Source: Siphonodentalium dalli (taxonomy: Eukaryota > Mollusca > Scaphopoda > Gadilida > Siphonodentaliidae). From it: 64,000 nt of DNA. The stretch covers positions 75,108,705 to 75,172,704 of the forward strand of contig CP136067.1 in the NCBI GenBank assembly GCA_032622095.1, written 5' to 3'. A program made the translations under genes and the position numbers. Positions 58,129 through 64,000 of the stretch are shown here, in pieces. Positions within the stretch are counted from its first letter, which is position 1; each line of letters starts with the position of its first letter. A model generated the notes under the pieces. That model saw nothing but the letters and a program-made list of their open reading frames with translations, was not told where the DNA came from and did no database searches.

Positions 58129-58248
58129 GGACATAACAAGATGGTGACGTCAGTGGCCTGGTCAGAAGATCATCTTTGTAACTTGTTCTCATGTGGATTT
58201 GATAGGCAGGTCTTAGGGTGGAGTGTAAACACGCAGACAAAGGAATGA
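58129..58248 (+). CDS. WDR37: WDR37 last coding exon (WD blade 7, stop)
   Basis: The acceptor is ctgttgacag ending at 58128, phase 0. It encodes [29 protein letters not shown], then a short tail and TGA at 58246-58248. The blade closes the propeller, and the end matches the C-terminus position of vertebrate WDR37. Confidence 0.95.
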   Translation, partial: GHNKMVTSVAWSEDHLCNLFSCGFDRQVLGWSVNTQTKE

Positions 58249-58260
58249 ATGTTGTAAAAT

Positions 58261-58266
58261 AATAAA
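58261..58266 (+). terminator. Poly(A) signal of WDR37
   Basis: AATAAA lies 12 bases after the stop codon. If used, the 3' UTR would be very short (about 30-40 nt). A T/GT-rich stretch follows at about 58280-58300. Longer 3' UTRs using later signals cannot be excluded. Confidence 0.6.
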
Positions 58267-58574
58267 AGGTATCATCTTGAATATATATATTATTGTTGAT
58301 ATAGGCAAGTTGTAAGCATCTATAGGCTTAGCTTAGATGTTGTAGGTAAATCAATTCTTTTGAGAGCTAAAGCAACTCTGTTTTGTTTAGACCAGCTTTG
58401 TTCAATTTGGCCAAAAAACACAGAGTCATGTACATACATGACAATGTGTTTTTTTCTGTTGACTAAGGTGACTCATAGAATTATCCTATCATGCCTCTTA
58501 ATAAATATTGAGAATCACAAATGTAGAGTAGTCAAATTTGTATGTCTGGAAGCTATAACTTTTTCCGAATTTCA

Positions 58575-58770
58575 TTAAAAACATGGCCACCAGCAGCCAT
58601 CTTGGATTTCACATTTGAATCCATCCCTGCAGCCAACATTTATTGGAGAAATGTTTGAAATGAAAACAATTTCATTTACATGATACTGAAACTTTCCTCC
58701 TTCTTTTTATCAGTCTATTGACAGCTCAGCAAAAAATGAATGCCTCCCATATTGAGCCACAGAGTCATTG
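58575..58770. repeat. Family B fragment, downstream of WDR37
   Basis: Carries aaaaacatggccaccagcag, ccatcttggatttca and the ttgagccacagagtcattga tail. Confidence 0.7.
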
Positions 58771-59069
58771 ACACTTTCATTTATGACCTCAATATGCTAT
58801 CTGAGAGTTATAATGCTCGTAGAAAGGTAGTTCAAGTATTTATAAATTGCCTGCATAAACAGGCATAAATGGGAATATCAAGTAACTGATAAGTATGCAT
58901 CACTACGTGTGATGCACATTCCATGTGTGTGGTCTCTTGGTGAAGATACACACTAAAAGTTAACAGCAGAGTAGTTCAATTTGCGGAACAACAAATCAAA
59001 AATAATAATTATGGCATAAACAAAATACACCATAGTAGCCGCGAGTACCAAATTTTCACCACTTTTTTG

Positions 59070-59420
59070 CCGAATGACACTAAAAAGACTCGTTCCCATT
59101 TACATGTCGATGTCAACAGCCATAATATATTTCAATATGATCTGACCTAAGGTACAACCTGTAGCCCGTGCCAAAGGATTTAGTCATGCTAAGAGTAAAA
59201 TCCAAGATGGCTGCTGGTGGCCATGTTTTATGGCCGAATGACCCCAAAATGACTCGTTGCCATCTACATGCAATATTAACATTCATGACAAATTTCATGA
59301 TGATCAGACGAACAATACAACATGTAGCCCGTGATAATGGATTGAATTTAAAATCCAAGATGGCCGCATGTTTTTTTGCGGAATGACCCCAAATGACCAT
59401 TACAACACGCAAAATTTCAG
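59070..59420. repeat. Family B repeat, inverted copy
   Basis: Reverse-complement B cores (aaatccaagatggctgctgg; ccaaaatgactcgttgccat). Two units, about 155 bp apart. Confidence 0.8.
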
Positions 59421-59679
59421 GCCAATCGTTACAAGATTACGCATTTCCCAAAGGTTGTCAAGGTGATATTTTTACTGATATAGTGTGTTACCTTCTCTGA
59501 AGACAAATGTGGTTTCAGCAGCATCCATCATCAAAATACACCAAAGCCAAATTCAGGACCAACTCTCTGCACCGTTTGCCGTCTTTCTTTATATCGTTAT
59601 CAGCGGTGACGATATTTTCCTGCTTGTCATATCTGTCACCTGTCATTTTTTAACTCTGACGACTTAAATGGGGCACATA

Positions 59680-60070
59680 TGAGCAGTACATAGCATTCCT
59701 TATCAGCTTAGAATATATGTAGGAAAATTGGTATGCACTGATCACATGGCCAGGGGAGTGTCATGGGATAGGCAGCTTTGTTCTCACCTTCTTAATGGGG
59801 GACTGGTAATTTGCATCATTATATAAAAGAGCATTTATTATCAGCTCAGAAGATATGTGGTAAAATTTGTGCATAGAGATAACATGACTTGGGGAATATC
59901 ACGGGATAGGTGCTGTTGTCCTCAAATTACTTTAAGAGACACTAATAATTTGCAATAGAGCGTTTATTATAAGCTTAAAAGATAGATGGTAACTCTATCC
60001 GGAGAGTGTCATGCAAAAGGTGCTGTTTACCTCAGGTGACTAATATTTATATAAAATGACTTGAAGGGGG
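59680..60070. repeat. Diverged tandem repeat, about 135-bp period
   Basis: Three or more units with agcatt.ctta.cagctta.aa, gtcatgggataggcagc and an ctaataattt end block. Confidence 0.55.
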
Positions 60071-60226
60071 CACTAATAATTTATTAATTCTTCAAAAGGT
60101 TTTTTCTACTAGTTGATTTAAAGTGTGATTTGACAACAAGTACTGACTGTTGTCAAAGTCTTCGCCATCTTTACAGTCTGCTGAGCGACTCCACAGTCAT
60201 TGAATGTCTTGTTTCCTCTATTGCAG

Positions 60227-60313
60227 GTTGGAGAATGTACTGAATCTGCTGGTGATTTTGTAAGGAATATCCACATGAATGAAGGGACTTTCTTGACAAT
60301 ATTACCGCTTTAG
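60227..60313 (+). CDS. Possible terminal exon of an unknown transcript
   Basis: A good acceptor (ctctattgcag) at 60226 opens 28 codons reading VGECTESAGDFVRNIHMNEG then FLTILPL and a TAG. Composition looks protein-like and the splice site is strong, but nothing upstream was matched to it, and the 45 bp before it is a repeat also present at 19540-19583. It could be an alternative last exon or chance. Confidence 0.2.
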   Translation, partial: VGECTESAGDFVRNIHMNEGTFLTILPL

Positions 60314-60479
60314 GGTATAGTCCGCCCATAATTTTTGCTGATTGGGGCATTAGAAATAGAAGTTTTCTGTGTTAACTGTGACAAGGCAATCAAAATCCAA
60401 CAAGTCATAATTGTGACACAGGGTCTGGGTTGCGTGTCATACACTTGTCACTGGGGTTGGGTCACTGTGCCACTACATT

Positions 60480-60550
60480 CTCTTATATATGCAAGAATAC
60501 ACAGGATCTTTAATTCTGAATCAGTGCAGCTCCCATCATGAAAGGGTTAA
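60480..60550. repeat. TTAA MITE, right-half remnant
   Basis: ctcttatatatgcaagaata, caggatctttaattctgaat and ctcccatcatgaaagggttaa match the right end of the 263-bp MITE. Confidence 0.7.
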
Positions 60551-60649
60551 ACATATTAAAACTCAGTTTATATGTACAGCAGAATTTAATTTGGAACAAT
60601 TAAAAAGAAAAGTTTTATGAAACTTTAAACTTTTTTGTTACTGTCATAC

Positions 60650-60835
60650 AGTTGTCTCCCCACCCCTGTGCATCTTCCCATCTGAAAGTGGAGATAAACT
60701 GGTTTTAACTCTGATCATCTTCACCCCTGTCTGAGTTTTTCTTACCTTAACATATAGTGGCCAGTCAGTGTCATTTTATCATTCAATATGACTATGTGAC
60801 TCAGAAAAACTATCATTGGTGACAAAGGAAGAATG
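60650..60835. repeat. Inverted-repeat arm, left (partner 63745-63892)
   Basis: Contains catcttccca, ctgatcatcttcacccctgt, gagtttttcttaccttaaca, gtgtcattttatcattcaat and cagaaaaactatcattggtg. All occur, inverted and in order, near 63745-63892. Confidence 0.82.
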
Positions 60836-61009
60836 TATTTTCTATGCAAGAGGCAATAATTAAAGTTTATCTTCCCCAAATGAGTTTTTCTTACCTTAAA
60901 GACCAGCTGAACTGTAATCCAATTTGAGTATGTATGTATCATGCCGTGTGTATCTAACTCCCTTAACACAAATCCGCAAAAAAATCCTGTAAAAATATCC
61001 CAAATTATT

Positions 61010-61425
61010 ATATATTTTTTTCAAGTTACGCCTCATTTTCGACTTATTTTTACTTAGAAAATTCTGTCTGACTTAATAACTTTAACAAATATGAACCGAT
61101 TTCAATAATTTTTGGTATACATGCTTCTCACAATACCCTCTCTACATGATGCAGCTAAGGATTGGCTCAAACTGTTTTTCGTAATATTACACTTCATTTT
61201 CGACTTATTTTGACTTAGAAAATTCTGTCTGACTTAATAACTTTAACAAATATGAACCAATTTGAATAATTTTTTCTGTACAAGCTTCTTGTGACACCAT
61301 ATCGATATAATTAGTCCGAATTTTTCTTTAAAGTTAAAAATCTTTTTTGTTGAGTTTACGGATAATGCGGGTTGAATTTGCCATGGTGGGGGTATGCTAG
61401 CACTCGAGTGCCACACCTCTTGTTT
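61010..61425. repeat. Pearl-like family E-related repeat, two cores
   Basis: attctgtctgacttaataac occurs at 61061 and 61222 (161-bp period). The tail gtgggggtatgctagcactc then gccacacctcttg matches the family E end. Confidence 0.75.
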
Positions 61426-61429
61426 TTGT

Positions 61430-62900
61430 TGGTATGTTATTATTTCATCTAGTTCAGTCATGAACGTAGTGGGCACAAATCTGCAAAAGCAGTCTTTATG
61501 TTTAAATTTTTCAACTGGCTTTAGACACCCAAATTCTCATTGAGAATTTATGGCCACTAATGGAAGGGTGGTGTGAAACATCAAACATTTTATACTATCA
61601 AGAATTTCCGAACAGCTGTCTACGTACTGACCTGAATTTTACATGCAGTATCATATGGCCTTTACTTTAGATTATCATAAAGAAAACTTGTTTTTGACAG
61701 TCGCAAAAGGCATATATATATTATTTTCAGTATGTATTATGTTTATTGTTTCAAATGAATCTAGACCAGTATCGCACAACCTCCACAAGGCACCAACTAT
61801 ATAGGCCTATATCTAGCAGACTCGGTGGAAATGTGGGCGTTCCTGTGCATATAACGTAGTACTGCTTTGATCACAAATCAAACTATTTTTTACACATGCT
61901 ACATTCGCAATAACAAAATAGTCCCTCGCGAATGCTGTTCTTATTTTAAAAATAATACTCATACAGTGGGCTAAGGCATGTTAAAAGGTAACATGATTCC
62001 ATATTTGATCAATATTTTACGATTGTAAGAGTCTCATCGTCATCTTTAGACGCATTATTGTCGAGTATGGATATGTACACGCACATGGCGTTGCTTTTTG
62101 GTCAGATGTAGGTCACATCACCTGCTTGAAATTTGTTTGTGTTCTTTAGTTCAAATACCAGTTTGTTATGCTCGGTTACTGCTCAATGACTGATGTAGTC
62201 CAATAAATTTGTAGTCATGTATATAATTCGAACTGCCGTAAAGAATTTCTCTGAACAATTCGATTGGAATAGGCCCTACAAGGAATTTATGTTTTGTGGA
62301 TTGAAATATTGGCGAAAAATCCTGACATGATCGACACAGTTCACACGTGCATGCAGTGCGGTACTCTTGGTTGCAACTCTGCTTTGTGTATACGGGGTAT
62401 TACACCCACACATGGTATTTTTCGTCTGAATTCATTTACATGCTTTCACAAATGGATTAATACATGGGTGATTCGTATTGGATTTTATTTATTTGAAAAG
62501 TTCAATCTGGTGAGTGGACTTACTAACAATTCTCATTCCATTTCAAGTTCATGTTCTGATCGATGTTTACCTCTAAAGGCTCTAGAATTAACGTAGAACA
62601 GTCACTTATATTTACACAGATTGTTAATTGATAGCCTTGGAAATCATGCCTAATATCCTAATATTGCATATTGCCATGCATAGCTGACATTGTTTTATTG
62701 TCAAGGTGCTGATTTATGCATTCACGCTTAAGTAGAACAAGTCACGATTCCCACATCTCCTAAATCCACATGACCCATGTACTACGATGTAGGGCTACTG
62801 ATACCCCACCCCTGTCCTGAAACCCCGATAAGGACCATGAGTGGGTGATTTATTGGTATGGTTATTCGCGTACAGGTAACATTTTGTTTGACATTGTGAA
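61430..62900. other. Unassigned flank
   Basis: No repeat head or family seen. The + ORF at 62294-62596 (Cys-rich, CMQCGTLGC) is unrecognised and probably chance. Confidence 0.4.
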
Positions 62901-63119
62901 TCACACTTTTGCATGTCCTAGCTTGAATTTCACAATATTTGTGAAAGATCCGTCTTCAAAGTGCTTGGAACACAAACAGCTGTATTGTGACAGCCCATTC
63001 CAAACCCTCTTGTTGCGGACAAATGCCGTCCACTGCCGTCGAATGGCTGCATTCTTGGGCCACTTGAACAGATAATTATATTTATGGCTACAGTTTGCAG
63101 CCACGCAGCGACGATTCAT
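62901..63119 (-). CDS. THAP-type zinc-finger protein, N-terminal exon or remnant
   Basis: Minus strand from ATG 63119: MNRRCVAANC, then LFKWPKNAAIRRQWTAFVRN, W, SCLCSKHFEDGSF. The C2CH signature (C-x4-C...C-x2-H), the P and W, and the F after CSKHFEDG fit a THAP DNA-binding domain of about 60-70 residues at the N-terminus, its usual place. The frame stays open upstream to 63335, but this Met gives the canonical start. After the domain the ORF stops near 62901 and no clear donor was found. It may be the first exon of a THAP gene, or a piece of a THAP transposase (P, Kolobok types carry this domain). Inverted arms at 60650 and 63892 flank it. Confidence 0.75.
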   Translation of the reverse strand: MNRRCVAANCSHKYNYLFKWPKNAAIRRQWTAFVRNKRVWNGLSQYSCLCSKHFEDGSFTNIVKFKLGHAKV

Positions 63120-63432
63120 TTTTTTTTTCAAATGAAAAACAACAATAAAAAAAAGCGATTTCAAAATACGTGATTTTAAAAACGGCGCATAAAATCTCTT
63201 CCGCCTTTGTACTTGCGATGACGTCATTTTCCGAGTCGCGACGGAAACAGCTGATTCAAAAATGAATATTGTAAACAAAGAAGCCGTTTTCTTCAAATGT
63301 CTGGAAATAGTACTTTTTGGTAAAAATGCGAACAAAATGGACAGGATACATGTTATAAACCTTATTTAGCATAAGTTAAGACATATTTAGATATGATTGG
63401 AGCTAAATTAATTGTATTATTCAGCTGGTCTT

Positions 63433-63822
63433 TAACATGTAGTGGCCATTTAGTATCATTTTATCATTCAATATGTGACTCAGAAAAACTATAATTGGTG
63501 ACGAGGAAGCATGTGTTTTCATTGTTTAGAATATGTTTTTTTGAAAATTACCCAGTTTATCTACCCCACATAACGGTATACTCTATACTCTGATCATAGC
63601 TATATACTCTCGCTGACAGATGGGTTAAACATCTGCCGATCTTGATCGGCCTCTAAGATCGGCCTCTCGGAAGATAAACTGGGTAATTTTCAGCAAAAAG
63701 ATTCTGAACCATAATGCCTCTGCTGAAGAAAAAACATTCTCCCTTGTCACCAATGATAGTTTTTCTGAGTCGCATAGTCATATTGAATGATAAAATGACA
63801 CTATCTGGTCACTGCATGTTAA
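63433..63822. repeat. 390-bp fold-back element
   Basis: Left arm taacatgtagtggccatttagtatcatt.. (63433-63510) and right arm ending ..actgcatgtta (63745-63822) are inverted, about 85% alike. An inner pair gaaaattacccagtttatct (63543) / agataaactgggtaattttc (63672) also matches. The centre holds the 38-bp motif (63619-63656), followed by an extra aagatcggcctctcgg. Confidence 0.88.
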
Positions 63823-63837
63823 GGTAAGAAAAACTCA

Positions 63838-63895
63838 GGTGGGGGGGAGATGATCAGGGAGGGGGAAGATGCGGGGGGGGGGGGGGGGGGAAACT
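63838..63895. repeat. G-rich tract with about 18 consecutive G
   Basis: gtgggggggagatgatcagg, then a long G run (about 63872-63891). Expanded relative to the inverted partner at 60655-60720, which has only cccc runs. Could form a G-quadruplex, and run length may be unreliable in assemblies. Confidence 0.85.
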
Positions 63896-64000
63896 GTTAC
63901 ACTGGTACAATTGAGGCCCATAATATCGGTCCTGGCAATTTTTAGGAACGAAACTTTGGGCTGATAATATCGGCCCATGGCAATCAAAGAGTTACTGAAA

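Larger units (their letters stand above)
6718..58248 (+). other. WDR37: WDR37 orthologue, gene span (10 coding exons, 5' end outside window)
   Basis: WD-repeat protein 37 orthologue. Ten exons can be joined with matching phases at every junction (6718-6831, 20068-20256, 29112-29296, 35514-35571, 36132-36170, 36542-36730, 49826-49964, 50616-50747, 55131-55245, 58129-58248), giving 425 codons and a TGA stop. Vertebrate WDR37 is about 495 residues, so roughly 70 N-terminal residues and the start codon are missing and should lie upstream of base 1, before the satellite. The protein order is a short coiled segment, a basic linker, then about seven WD40 blades with GH and WD dipeptides. In vertebrates WDR37 partners PACS proteins; that role is family knowledge and is not visible here. 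All introns are GT-AG. The largest (13.2 and 13.1 kb) and the 8.9-kb intron are packed with transposons. Orthology is supported by co-linear blade sequences and by a C-terminal exon ending in a GWSVN-type motif. Confidence 0.93.

Noticed and set aside
62294-62596. + strand ORF with CMQCGTLGC
   Set aside because: One cysteine cluster without a recognisable family, splice context or conservation evidence.
1-64000. tRNA, rRNA or snRNA genes
   Set aside because: Looked for cloverleaf-type GGTTCGAnTCC contexts and conserved rRNA strings; only the BEL primer-site match at 27720 was seen, which is not a tRNA gene.

Overview
The window is eukaryotic, AT-rich, intron- and repeat-dominated DNA. It most likely comes from a marine invertebrate, with a mollusc (bivalve-like) as the best guess. 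The clues are repeat families built as a terminal hairpin, a GTCCGTCC run and roughly 160-bp periodic cores, which resemble the 'pearl'/Helitron-related elements known from bivalves. Other clues are BEL/Pao and CR1-group retroelements, hAT and TTAA-type DNA transposons, and putative non-autonomous Helitrons. No species call is made.

One host gene organises the window: an orthologue of WDR37 (WD-repeat protein 37) on the + strand. Ten coding exons between 6718 and 58248 can be placed. All splice phases agree, giving 425 codons plus a stop. The first roughly 70 residues, including the start codon, must lie upstream of base 1. A poly(A) signal sits at 58261-58266. Introns run from 371 bp to 13.2 kb and hold nearly all of the mobile DNA.

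Layout. 1-2765: satellite of about 64 copies of a 43-bp unit. 2766-20067: introns with pearl-like repeats, a 4.66-kb DNA element with very long terminal inverted repeats (8613-13268), a 191-bp triplication (14156-14700), a putative Helitron in a TA microsatellite (17601-18383) and a broken LINE 3' end (18507-19495). 20257-29111: a three-layer nest. A TTAA-type inverted-repeat pair encloses a degenerate BEL/Pao retrotransposon (minus strand), which encloses a LINE with an intact 1,040-residue endonuclease/reverse-transcriptase ORF (22288-25410). 31498-34625: two nested hAT-type elements, each with its own perfect 8-bp target duplication. 39784-43572: an autonomous-type hAT copy with 16-bp perfect terminal repeats and a broken transposase gene. 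46281-50264: two TTAA MITEs and a pearl-like element. 50778-53355: a 2.6-kb TTAA element whose right end holds a perfect 92-bp palindrome. 53761-54150: a decayed DUF3504/Crypton-like coding remnant. 55459-56349: a second putative Helitron, inverted. 58267-64000: downstream flank with a THAP zinc-finger ORF (62901-63119, minus) between inverted arms at about 60650 and 63892.

No rRNA, tRNA, CRISPR array or prokaryotic operon was found. The window reads as a conserved housekeeping-type WD-repeat gene that has accumulated a layered record of transposition in its introns. The most notable observations are the dated nests, the long-inverted-repeat element without a recognisable transposase, the perfect palindromes and the shared architecture of the pearl-like families.
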